32,009 nt of DNA from Sphingopyxis sp. 2PD. Its GTDB lineage: Bacteria; Pseudomonadota; Alphaproteobacteria; Sphingomonadales; Sphingomonadaceae. The stretch spans positions 1 to 32,009 of the forward strand of contig NZ_SCMU01000034.1 in assembly GCF_005503695.1 (NCBI RefSeq). The letters are read 5' to 3'. This document shows positions 25,298 to 32,009 of the stretch, piece by piece; positions within the stretch are counted from its first letter, which is position 1; the number at the start of each line of letters is the position of its first letter. The notes under the pieces are model-generated. The model worked only from the letters and a program-made list of their open reading frames with translations. It made no database searches and was not told where the DNA came from. Both the position numbers and the translations under genes were made by a program.

Positions 25298-25816
25298 TCA
25301 GGTCAATGCCGCCGCGTCAATCGCCGCCAGCGCGCTTTGCAGCCGCGCATCGCCGTCGCCTTCGACCCATGCCCATTTGAGCTGGCGCCGTTCAAGCTCA
25401 CCGATCGCAACGTCCATGAATTGCCGCCGTGCGAGATCGCTGCCGAACAGGCGCGTGCCGTCCTCCTGCCATTCGAGGTCCATCGCCGGCACCAGATAGA
25501 GGTCCGCGACATCGTCCCACAGGTCGATTTCAGGCAGGCGACGGCCGAGCAGCATGATCGCCCACGCCTGCGTCATCAGCGCATCGGTGTCCGAAATCAG
25601 CCATTCGGGGTTTTGCGCCAAGGCTTCGCGGGTTGCCGCGACATGCCCGTCGAAAATCGCCAGCAGGTCGATTTCGTCCAGATCGGTGCCGTTCGCCTCG
25701 GCATAGGTGCGACCATATTCGGGGACGACGAGCCCGCCGAGCCGCAGTGCGAGGCGCGGCGCCAGCGTCGATTTGCCGGTGCTCTCGGCACCGTGAAAAC
25801 AGATGTGGCGGGTCAT
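25298..25816 (-). CDS. NadR-like ATPase, probable nicotinamide riboside kinase
   Basis: A 172-residue P-loop protein resembling the C-terminal ribosylnicotinamide kinase domain of NadR, without the nucleotidyltransferase or DNA-binding domains. The Walker A motif GAESTGKST is at residues 9-17. VVPEYGRTYAE carries the conserved Glu-Tyr-x-Arg of the NadR kinase group, and LISDTDALMTQAWA the Walker B-like Asp pair. It would phosphorylate nicotinamide riboside to NMN. The start overlaps the pnuC stop by four bases. A kinase directly after its transporter strongly supports NR uptake and trapping for NAD synthesis. Confidence 0.88.
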   Translation of the reverse strand: MTRHICFHGAESTGKSTLAPRLALRLGGLVVPEYGRTYAEANGTDLDEIDLLAIFDGHVAATREALAQNPEWLISDTDALMTQAWAIMLLGRRLPEIDLWDDVADLYLVPAMDLEWQEDGTRLFGSDLARRQFMDVAIGELERRQLKWAWVEGDGDARLQSALAAIDAAALT

Positions 25817-26382
25817 GCGGCAACTCTATCCGACGCTGCGGCGCGGCGCCACTGGATCAGCCCGTCGATCGACAGGCCGAGCAACACGACATAGACCGCG
25901 CTGGTCGCGTACAGGCCGCGCCATGCGAACAGCGGGATCGCGATCAGGTCGACGACGATCCACAGATACCAGCTTTCGACGCGGCGCCGCGCCAGCAGCC
26001 ATTGCGCGGTGATGCTGAGCATCGCGATCGCGCCGTCGATCCATGGCGCCACGGCATTGGTATAGCGATCCATCGCGAAGCTCCACGCGGCCCAGGCGGC
26101 GATGGTGACCAGCGCCCATTGCTGTCGCGCGCGCGGGTCCATCCAGCCGACGGGAACCCCGCTCTCATTGCGGGCGCGCAGCCAGCTCGCCCAACCATAG
26201 AGATTGAGCGCGAAGAAGAAGCCCTGCAAAACCATGTCGCTGTACAACCGCGCGTCATAGAAAACGACGGCGTAAAGGCTGACCGCGACCAGCGCGAACG
26301 GATAATTCCACACGCTGCGCAGCGCGACGAGCGCGACATTGATCAGCACCAGCGCCGCGGCCAGCCACTCGATCTGCGTCAT
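25813..26382 (-). CDS. pnuC: Nicotinamide riboside transporter PnuC
   Basis: A 189-residue inner-membrane protein of the PnuC family, which carries nicotinamide riboside by facilitated diffusion driven by later phosphorylation. About seven hydrophobic segments are visible. Family signatures are NLYGWASW (residues 60-67) and QWLLARRRVESWYLW (127-141), followed by the IPLFAWRGLYATSAVYVVLL helix region. Its start overlaps the crtB stop and its stop overlaps the NadR-like start, both as ATGA. Related transporters carry thiamine or riboflavin, but the adjacent NR kinase favours NR. Confidence 0.93.
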   Translation of the reverse strand: MTQIEWLAAALVLINVALVALRSVWNYPFALVAVSLYAVVFYDARLYSDMVLQGFFFALNLYGWASWLRARNESGVPVGWMDPRARQQWALVTIAAWAAWSFAMDRYTNAVAPWIDGAIAMLSITAQWLLARRRVESWYLWIVVDLIAIPLFAWRGLYATSAVYVVLLGLSIDGLIQWRRAAASDRVAA

Positions 26383-27338
26383 CCGCTCGCCCCGCTACGC
26401 GGCCGCGTCCACAGGCCGTCGCGGCTGATCCGCCGCTGCGGCGGGCGGCGCAGCACCGACCAGCCGGCGCGCGCAATCCAGCCGAGCTTGGCGAGCCGCG
26501 TCGTGCTCGCGCGGTGGTCCCATGCATGGTCGCCCCGCGCGCGAACCTCGCGCGCGATATCGCCATAGATGCCCGCGGCGGCGAGCACTGCCCAGCGGCT
26601 GCGCGGGGGCAGCTTGCGCGCGCCCCAACGCGCCGATGCCTCATATTCCTCCGCCATTTCGGCGAGCCATTTCGCCATCACCGACAGGCGCGACCGAAAG
26701 GCGGGATGCATATGCTGACCCGGCGGGATGTCGAGTTCGACGAGCCATTCGATGGGCAGGTAGCAGCGGTCGGCGGCGGCATCCTCGGCCATATCGCGCG
26801 CGATATTGGCGAGCTGGAACGCAATGCCAAGGTCGGACGCGCGGTCGAGCGTCGCTTCGTCGGCGGGGTCGATCCCCATCACTAGCGCCATGGCCACCCC
26901 GACGGCGCCCGCAACATGGTAGCAATAGCGTAGCAGATCGGCCTCGCTGCGCGGGCGCCAGTCGTCGGCGTCGAGCGCAAAGCCCGCGATGATGTCGTCG
27001 ATCACGCCGCGCGGAATGGCGACCTCGGTGAGCAGATAGCCGAGCGCGTCGAACGCCTTGTCGCCCGTCGGCTGTCCGGCAAAGGCGGCGTCGGTCAGGG
27101 TGCGAATGCGCGCCAGTGCGGCTTGCGCATCATGGTCCTGTGACATTGCGCCGCCATGATCCTGGCCGTCGGTCAGGTCGTCAGCGGCGCGGCACCAGGC
27201 GTAGAGCAGCCAGACGCGCTCACGCGTTTCGCGGTCGAACAGCTGGCTGGCAAGGGCAAAGCTTTTCGATCCGCGCACGATGCTGTCGTGTGCGAAACCG
27301 TGGAGGGCGTGCGCGTCATAGACGCCCGTCCCCTGCAT
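26379..27338 (-). CDS. crtB: Phytoene synthase
   Basis: A 319-residue squalene/phytoene synthase that joins two geranylgeranyl diphosphates to make phytoene, the first committed step of carotenoid synthesis. Both Mg-binding Asp-rich motifs are intact: YAWCRAADDLTDGQ (Asp53, Asp54, Asp57) and QLANIARDMAEDAAADRCYLP (Asp182, Asp186). Length is slightly above average because of a basic C-terminal tail. The ATG overlaps the LOG-family stop by one base (TAATG), and its own stop overlaps pnuC. It is thus separated from crtI and crtY by the LOG gene and a palindrome, although all are on the same strand. Confidence 0.96.
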   Translation of the reverse strand: MQGTGVYDAHALHGFAHDSIVRGSKSFALASQLFDRETRERVWLLYAWCRAADDLTDGQDHGGAMSQDHDAQAALARIRTLTDAAFAGQPTGDKAFDALGYLLTEVAIPRGVIDDIIAGFALDADDWRPRSEADLLRYCYHVAGAVGVAMALVMGIDPADEATLDRASDLGIAFQLANIARDMAEDAAADRCYLPIEWLVELDIPPGQHMHPAFRSRLSVMAKWLAEMAEEYEASARWGARKLPPRSRWAVLAAAGIYGDIAREVRARGDHAWDHRASTTRLAKLGWIARAGWSVLRRPPQRRISRDGLWTRPRSGASG

Positions 27339-27919
27339 TACAGATCGTCAGCCTTCATCGCGAAGATCGGGGCGTGCGGTTCGTAGGTCGCCATCTTGTC
27401 GAGCAGATCGTCGAGCCCGGCATCGACGATCATGATCCCGGCATGCGCGGGGCGGATGAAGCCGACCTCGATCATGTTCCGGTTGAACGCGATAAGGTCG
27501 TTGTAGAAACCCGCGGCGTTGAGCAGTCCCACCGGCTTGCTGTGATAGCCCAGCTGCGCCCAGCTGATCGCTTCCCACAATTCATCCATCGTGCCGACGC
27601 CGCCGGGGATGGTGAGAAAGCCGTCGCTGAGATCGGTGAACATCTTCTTACGTTCGTGCATGCCCGAAACGACGTGCAATTCGGTGCAGCCGCGGTGCGC
27701 GACTTCGGTGCCGACCAGCGCATCGGGAATCACCCCGATCACCTCACCCCCTGCTTCCAGCGCGCTGTCGGCGACCGCGCCCATCAGCCCGAGACGCCCG
27801 CCGCCATAGACAACGCCGATGCCGCGCTGGGCCAGCGTGCGCCCGACATGGCGCGCGGTTTCGATGTAGATCGGATCGGCAGGGGTCGCGGACCCGCAAT
27901 AGACGGCAAGACGTTTCAT
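27338..27919 (-). CDS. LOG-family protein (TIGR00730 type)
   Basis: A 193-residue Rossmann-fold protein of the LOG/lysine-decarboxylase-like family. The family motif PGGVGTMDELWE lies at residues 105-116, and SGMHERKKMF supplies the conserved Arg-Lys. In plants and several bacteria these proteins release cytokinin-type bases from nucleoside 5'-monophosphates; other members hydrolyse AMP. The old name lysine decarboxylase is not justified. Its stop overlaps the crtB start, making it the first gene of the coupled run with crtB, pnuC and the NR kinase. A role on nucleotide monophosphates would fit beside NR salvage, but this is inference. Confidence 0.93.
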   Translation of the reverse strand: MKRLAVYCGSATPADPIYIETARHVGRTLAQRGIGVVYGGGRLGLMGAVADSALEAGGEVIGVIPDALVGTEVAHRGCTELHVVSGMHERKKMFTDLSDGFLTIPGGVGTMDELWEAISWAQLGYHSKPVGLLNAAGFYNDLIAFNRNMIEVGFIRPAHAGIMIVDAGLDDLLDKMATYEPHAPIFAMKADDL

Positions 27920-27933
27920 AAACTTCCCCTTAC

Positions 27934-28013
27934 CCGTTCATGTCGAGCGAAGTCGAGACACCCAGTGGTGGCGTGCGGCCTCGGCGTGTCTCGACTTCGC
28001 TCGACATGAACGG
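27934..28013. repeat. 28-bp perfect inverted repeat
   Basis: The arms at 27934-27961 and 27986-28013 are exact reverse complements around a 24-base loop. The arm contains TGTCGAGCGAAGTCGAGACA, a sequence I know from many sphingomonad intergenic regions. It separates crtI from the LOG-family gene on the same strand and could lower read-through from crtYI into LOG-crtB-pnuC. Confidence 0.88.
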
Positions 28014-28016
28014 AAA

Positions 28017-29501
28017 CTAGATTGCATCTTCCAGCATCAGCTTGGCGGTCGCTTTGGCGCTCCCTACCACCCCCGGGATCCCTGCCCCCGGATGCGTCCC
28101 CGCGCCGACGAAATACAGGTTCGAGATCACGTCATCGCGGTTGTGGGCGCGGAAAAAGGCGCTTTGCCACAGCACCGGCTCCAGGCTGAACGCGCTGCCA
28201 AGATGCGCCGACAGGTCGCGGCCGAAATCGGCGGGGGTATAGTGGAAGCTGGTCACCAGATTGGCTTTCAGCCCCGGCAGCACCCGTGCTTCGACCTCGT
28301 CCAGGATCGCATCGGCAAATTGCTGACCGAATGCGCCGTCCCAATCGACCTTGGCCTTGCCCAGATGCGCCACCGGCGCGAGCGCGTAAAAAGTCGCATA
28401 GCCGTCGGGCGCCATTGCCTTGTCGGTCGCGGTCGGATGGTGGAGGTAGAGCGAGAAATCGGCCGGCACGACGCCATTTTTGTAAATGTCGTCGAGCAGT
28501 CCCTTGTAGCGCGGCCCAAACAAGATGCTGTGATGTGCGATGTCGGGATAGTCGCCCTTCACCCCGAAATGAACGACGAACAGCGACGGCGACCAGCGTT
28601 TGCGGGCGAGGCCTTTGGACGCTTTCCTGCCACGCGGATGATCGCTCAGCAGCGCCGCATAATTGTGCATCATGTCGCCGTTCGACGCGATCATGTCGGC
28701 CTCGCCGCGCCAGCCGCTCGCGGTCTGCACCGCGGTGGCGCGGTCACCCTGTGTCTCGATTTTCGTCACTGGATCGGCAAGGCGGAGCGTCCCGCCCAGC
28801 CGCTCGAACAGCGCCACCATGCCCGCGACCAGCTTGTTCGTGCCGCCGCGCGCGAACCACACCCCGCCATCCTTTTCGATCGTGTGGATCAGCGCATAGA
28901 TCGAACTGGTGCTCATCGGATTGCCGCCGACCAGCAGTGTGTGAAACGACAGCGCCTGGCGCAGCCGCTCGTCCTGCACATAGGAGGAGACGATCGAATA
29001 GACGCTGCGCCACGCCTGATATTTCATCAGCGCCGGCGCCGCCTTGATCATCGAGGCGAAGTCGAGGAACGCCGCCGAGCCGAGCTTGACATAGCCCTCC
29101 TCATAAACTCCCTTCGAATAGGTCAGGAATTTCTCGTACCCCGCGACGTCGGCGGGGTTGAGCTTGGCGATCTCGGCATTGAGCGCCGCTTCGTCGTTCG
29201 AATAGTCGAAATTGGTGCCGTCGGGCCAGTTGAGCCGGTAAAAGGGCATTACCGGGTCGAGCGTCACGTCGGCGGCCATGTCCTGCCCGCTGAGCGTCCA
29301 TAATTCCTGCAGGCACGGCGGGTCGGTGATCACCGTTGGCCCGGCATCGAAGGTGAACCCCTGCCGCTGCCAGTGATAACCGCGCCCCCCCGCCTTGTCG
29401 CGCGCCTCGACGATCGTCGTCGCGACCCCCGCCGATTGCAGCCGGATGGCAAGTGCGAGGCCGCCGAAGCCGGCGCCGATGACGATGGCAGTACGGGTCA
29501 T
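28017..29501 (-). CDS. crtI: Phytoene desaturase
   Basis: A 494-residue bacterial-type CrtI, an FAD-dependent desaturase that turns phytoene into lycopene (or neurosporene). The N-terminal dinucleotide-binding motif VIGAGFGGLALA is at residues 7-18, followed by EARDKAGGRGYHWQ. The C-terminal bacterial-type phytoene dehydrogenase signature is present (NLYFVGAGTHPGAGIPGVVG). The frame is open upstream to 29969, but the ATG at 29501 begins the FAD fold and overlaps the crtY stop by four bases. The number of desaturation steps cannot be judged from sequence; the adjacent lycopene cyclase implies lycopene. Confidence 0.97.
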   Translation of the reverse strand: MTRTAIVIGAGFGGLALAIRLQSAGVATTIVEARDKAGGRGYHWQRQGFTFDAGPTVITDPPCLQELWTLSGQDMAADVTLDPVMPFYRLNWPDGTNFDYSNDEAALNAEIAKLNPADVAGYEKFLTYSKGVYEEGYVKLGSAAFLDFASMIKAAPALMKYQAWRSVYSIVSSYVQDERLRQALSFHTLLVGGNPMSTSSIYALIHTIEKDGGVWFARGGTNKLVAGMVALFERLGGTLRLADPVTKIETQGDRATAVQTASGWRGEADMIASNGDMMHNYAALLSDHPRGRKASKGLARKRWSPSLFVVHFGVKGDYPDIAHHSILFGPRYKGLLDDIYKNGVVPADFSLYLHHPTATDKAMAPDGYATFYALAPVAHLGKAKVDWDGAFGQQFADAILDEVEARVLPGLKANLVTSFHYTPADFGRDLSAHLGSAFSLEPVLWQSAFFRAHNRDDVISNLYFVGAGTHPGAGIPGVVGSAKATAKLMLEDAI

Positions 29502-30655
29502 TTCCAGTCCAGTTTCGAAAGCGCCGCAAGCGCGCGGCGAACAGATACGGGCGGCTTGCCTGCCAGGATGCGCAATTTGTCGGCGGCGTTCGACCGTCCC
29601 GCGTAAAAGCGCGCGATCAAGCCGGGCGCGAGGCCATAGAAGCGCTGGAATATCCGGTAGCGCTCGTCCGGCTCGGCGGCACGGAACAGCATCGCGCCGA
29701 GCATGCGGTAGTAACGCTGGCGCCGCCACGATGTCGCGGCGCGGGCGCGGAGCCGTGGTCCCAGATCGCCGCGATCGACGAGCACGGGCAGCGCCGCCGC
29801 GGTGCGTACGGCATCGGGCAGCGAATAGCCGGTCATCGCGTGGAACACCCCGGCACGTACGCCGATCCGACCCACCCGATCGATCTGCGGCCACAGCCGG
29901 TCGAAATCGCCCGCGACGACCACCGGCAGCACCCCGGTCTCCTCGCGCGTCACCGCGGTGACGTTCCACTGCCGCCGCGCCGCATAGGTCGCGATCCGGT
30001 CGCGCACCGCCGCGACGTCGAGATCGGGCGTGTTGCTGTAATAGGTGTCCTCAACGAACACCGTCTCGGCATCGAAGGGCAGCAGATAGACGAAGCGATA
30101 GCCGTCGAGCTGCTCGACCGTCGCGTCCATCACCACCGGCCGTTCGATGCCATGCCCGCCCTCGACGGTCAGCGCCTGGCCGACGAATTTCTGCCAGCCG
30201 CAGTCGAGCATCGATGTCCTGCCGGTGCCGCGCGCATCGATGACATGCTTGGCCGACAAGCGTCCGCCACGCGCCAGCAGCACATGGTCGGGCGCGACAT
30301 GCTTGGCCCGGTCGGCGATGATCCGCCCCGCAGGCAGCGCCGCGGTGACCGCCTCGGCCAGCGCTTCGCCAGTGATGCTTTTGTAGCCCATGCGGACCCG
30401 GCGCTCGCGTTCCGGAAAGGCGACATCATAACGGTCCCAATGATAGCGGACGAGCGGCGCGACGAGCCAGCGGTCGCGCTTGGCAATGTCGCTGTCGAAG
30501 AAAGACCAGATGTGATTGCCGCCGATCGCATCGGGTTCGATCAGCCGCACGTCGAGCTTCGGCCGCTTCGCCGCGAGCGCCAGCGCCGCGAGCCCTCCGG
30601 CCAATCCTCCGCCGACGATAGCGATGTCGCAAAAATCGGGTTCGGGTGCGGTCAT
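29498..30655 (-). CDS. crtY: Lycopene beta-cyclase
   Basis: A 385-residue CrtY-type cyclase that forms the beta rings of beta-carotene from lycopene. The FAD/NAD-binding motif DIAIVGGGLAGGLAALALA is at residues 10-28. IEPDAIGGNHIWSF matches the CrtY pattern after the second strand. FVYLLPFDAETVFVEDTYYS, the conserved PFD-x-x-xxxxEDTxYS block, lies mid-protein, and VGRIGVRAGVFHAMTGYSLP is near the C-terminal third. It is first in the crtYI pair and diverges from the hydroxylase gene across only 45 bases, so the promoters of both genes must be compressed or lie inside coding sequence. Confidence 0.96.
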   Translation of the reverse strand: MTAPEPDFCDIAIVGGGLAGGLAALALAAKRPKLDVRLIEPDAIGGNHIWSFFDSDIAKRDRWLVAPLVRYHWDRYDVAFPERERRVRMGYKSITGEALAEAVTAALPAGRIIADRAKHVAPDHVLLARGGRLSAKHVIDARGTGRTSMLDCGWQKFVGQALTVEGGHGIERPVVMDATVEQLDGYRFVYLLPFDAETVFVEDTYYSNTPDLDVAAVRDRIATYAARRQWNVTAVTREETGVLPVVVAGDFDRLWPQIDRVGRIGVRAGVFHAMTGYSLPDAVRTAAALPVLVDRGDLGPRLRARAATSWRRQRYYRMLGAMLFRAAEPDERYRIFQRFYGLAPGLIARFYAGRSNAADKLRILAGKPPVSVRRALAALSKLDWK

Positions 30656-30700
30656 TGCCTCGCCCTAGCCCCCGCGCGCGCGGCCCGCTAGAGGAGTCGC

Positions 30701-31453
30701 ATGGCGGCGATCATTTTCTCGGCACTGGCAATGACGGCGATCGTCGGCGTCCGCTATCTGCTGAGCAGCGGCGGTTTCGCGCTGGCGACGCGGATCAAAC
30801 ATCCCGGTCTCTATCGCGGGCTGGAACAGCAGATGCGGCGCGAAGTCGGCTGGAGTCTAGCCAGTGCCGCGATTTACGGGATCCCGGCGGGCATCGTCGC
30901 GTGGGGGTGGCAGACGCATGGCTGGACGCGCATCTACACAGACGTCGACACCTTTCCGCTCTGGTATCTGCCGGTCAGCCTGCTCGCCTATCTGCTGCTC
31001 CACGACACATGGTTTTACTGGACGCACCGCTGGATGCACCGGCCCGCGCTGTTCCGCATCGCCCACGCCGTCCACCACGACAGCCGCCCACCGACCGCAT
31101 GGGCGGCGATGAGCTTTCATCCGATCGAGGCCGTAACGGGCGCCGTCGTCATCCCTGCGCTGGTGTTCTTGATCCCGATCCATGTCGCGGTGCTGGGGCT
31201 GGTGCTGACGATCATGACCGTCATGGGGGTTGGCAATCATATGGGGTGGGAAATGTTTCCGCGCGCGCTCGTTCATGGACCAGTCGGGCGGTGGCTGATA
31301 ACGGCGACGCATCACGAGCAGCATCACGCCGCTTACCGGGGGAACTATGGCCTTTACTTTCGCTTCTGGGACAAGCTTTGCGGCACCGATATTGGGCTTG
31401 GCGATTTTGCCGCTGCTCACCGCCGCCGCGCCGCCGCCAACACCCAGCGTTGA
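30701..31453 (+). CDS. Sterol desaturase / fatty acid hydroxylase superfamily protein
   Basis: A 250-residue integral membrane protein with a non-haem di-iron site. The histidine boxes are HDTWFYWTHRWMH (residues 101-113), HAVHH (122-126) and THHEQHH (203-209), with further His140 and His180. About four to five membrane segments are visible. It is not CrtZ, which is shorter and has different boxes. Placement beside crtY suggests a xanthophyll-forming hydroxylase, and CrtG-type 2,2'-hydroxylases may be related, but I cannot confirm that. The NYGLYFRFWDKLCGTD end is conserved in the superfamily, so the gene probably does run into the overlap with the DUF2141 gene. Confidence 0.88.
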   Translation: MAAIIFSALAMTAIVGVRYLLSSGGFALATRIKHPGLYRGLEQQMRREVGWSLASAAIYGIPAGIVAWGWQTHGWTRIYTDVDTFPLWYLPVSLLAYLLLHDTWFYWTHRWMHRPALFRIAHAVHHDSRPPTAWAAMSFHPIEAVTGAVVIPALVFLIPIHVAVLGLVLTIMTVMGVGNHMGWEMFPRALVHGPVGRWLITATHHEQHHAAYRGNYGLYFRFWDKLCGTDIGLGDFAAAHRRRAAANTQR

Positions 31454-31808
31454 GGTCAGCGTCAGTGGTCTGCGCAATACCAAGGGGCAATTGCTGGTCT
31501 GTCTGACCGCCAATCCCAAAGCCTTTCCCGATTGCAGCAAGGACAAGGCGTCGGTGCGCATGGCGGTAAAAGCCGCGAACGCGGGTCATTTCAAGGTCGC
31601 GGCGCCCGCCGACGGCACCTATGCGATCGCCGTCGTCCACGATGAAAACAGCAACAACAAGATGGATATGGCGCTGTTCATGCCGAAGGAAGGCTTCGGC
31701 TTTTCGCGCAATCCCACGATCGGCATGGGGGCGCCCAAGTTCAAATCGGCCAGCTTTGCGGTGACCGGCGACACGCGGCAGACGATCAAGATGAAATATA
31801 TGCTGTAA
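31347..31808 (+). CDS. DUF2141 domain protein
   Basis: A 153-residue protein matching the DUF2141 family as I know it: VEVSVSGLRNTKGQLLVCL, a central YAIAVVHDENSNNKMD, and FGFSRNPTIGMGAPKFKSASF. Residues 1 to about 28 are hydrophobic and end in TAAAPPP, suggesting export, although no basic residue precedes the hydrophobic core, which is unusual. The ATG at 31347 follows GGGGGA at proper spacing and lies 107 bases inside the hydroxylase gene in another frame. A later TTG start (31392 or 31398) would shorten the overlap but leave a minimal signal. Function is unknown; linkage to carotenoid genes suggests a role at the membrane. Confidence 0.82.
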   Translation: MAFTFASGTSFAAPILGLAILPLLTAAAPPPTPSVEVSVSGLRNTKGQLLVCLTANPKAFPDCSKDKASVRMAVKAANAGHFKVAAPADGTYAIAVVHDENSNNKMDMALFMPKEGFGFSRNPTIGMGAPKFKSASFAVTGDTRQTIKMKYML

Positions 31809-31844
31809 TGCGGCGGCGTCCGTTTTGGGGTGGTTTTAAGCCAT

Positions 31845-31865
31845 CCCCTCCCTTTCAGGGAGGGG
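31845..31865. repeat. Perfect 9-bp hairpin with TTC loop
   Basis: CCCCTCCCT at 31845-31853 and AGGGAGGGG at 31857-31865 pair perfectly around TTC (GAA on the other strand). It lies 36 bases after the DUF2141 stop and could end its transcript, though no T-tract follows. It also opens the larger repeat region at the right edge. Confidence 0.8.
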
Positions 31866-31874
31866 TTAGGGGTG

Positions 31875-32009
31875 GGTGCGAGCGAAGCGAGCAGAGGCAG
31901 AATGCCGCCTTCGGCGGCTACCCACCCCCAGCCCCTCCCTAAAAGGGAGGGGCTGGGGGTGGGTAGCCGCCGAAGGCGGCATTCTGCCTCTGCTCGCTTC
32001 GCTCGCACC
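31875..32009. repeat. Perfect 66-bp inverted repeat at the window edge
   Basis: Positions 31875-31940 and 31944-32009 are exact reverse complements over 66 bases around a loop of AAA. Each arm also holds a smaller hairpin, GCCGCC-TTC-GGCGGC or its complement. The repeat runs to the last base given, so its true length is unknown. No gene is visible here. Confidence 0.95.

Noticed and set aside
27338..27919. Lysine decarboxylase annotation for the LOG-family gene.
   Set aside because: The PGGxGTxxE motif marks a phosphoribohydrolase-type family; there is no pyridoxal-phosphate lysine motif.
31619..32008. A 129-residue - strand open frame at the right end.
   Set aside because: Much of it translates the palindromic repeat, and the rest is antisense to the DUF2141 gene.

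Overview
The window looks like a stretch of chromosome from a pigmented sphingomonad (Alphaproteobacteria, Sphingomonadaceae; Sphingopyxis is my best guess). The grounds are high GC content, an alphaproteobacterial ATP12-type assembly factor, a crtB/crtI/crtY carotenoid set, a TonB-dependent receptor in a sugar locus, and intergenic palindromes of a type I know from sphingomonad genomes. Genus assignment is inference. No phage, plasmid, IS element, CRISPR array or rRNA is visible.

Layout. 116-3404 (+): aconitase acnA and two small membrane proteins. 3504-14020 (all -): a disaccharide-use locus. Read in its own direction it is a LacI-family regulator, a promoter-proximal palindrome with two overlapping LacI-type sites, a GH65 phosphorylase fused to beta-phosphoglucomutase, a TonB-dependent receptor whose start codon overlaps the fusion's stop, a terminator-like hairpin, an MFS permease, glucokinase and a secreted amidohydrolase. 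The chemistry is coherent: disaccharide plus phosphate gives glucose and beta-glucose-1-phosphate, and the fused mutase and the glucokinase bring both to glucose-6-phosphate. 14203-15418 (-): tRNA-Val(TAC) and a winged-helix regulator. 15632-19404 (+): a membrane-anchored SNase-like nuclease, then a tightly packed run of crcB, an RluA-type pseudouridine synthase, a PaiB-like protein, a small membrane protein and ATP12, with start/stop overlaps at every junction after crcB.

19586-25157: an acyl-CoA/aromatic-acid type block on the - strand (acyl-CoA synthetase, HCCA-isomerase-like protein, crotonase). It is followed by an OmpR-type regulator with a receiver domain that has lost its phosphorylation residues, divergent from a second acyl-CoA synthetase.

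25298-30655 (-): the carotenoid block. crtY and crtI overlap. After a palindrome come a LOG-family protein, crtB, pnuC and a NadR-like kinase, joined by overlapping start/stop codons, so phytoene synthase appears to be co-translated with nicotinamide riboside salvage genes. 30701-31808 (+): a diverging membrane di-iron hydroxylase and a DUF2141 protein overlap by over 100 bases. crtE and crtZ are not in the window.

The most striking non-genic signal is a set of intergenic palindromes. Three composite elements (19407, 22693, 25157) contain six half-sites whose inner 4-bp stem changes sequence but always stays paired, each around a GNA triloop. That is covariation visible within one window. A perfect 66-bp inverted repeat runs into the right edge. 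I see no clear undescribed defence or mobile system; the best leads are the repeat family, the degenerate regulator, the fusion enzyme and the crtB/NR-salvage coupling.
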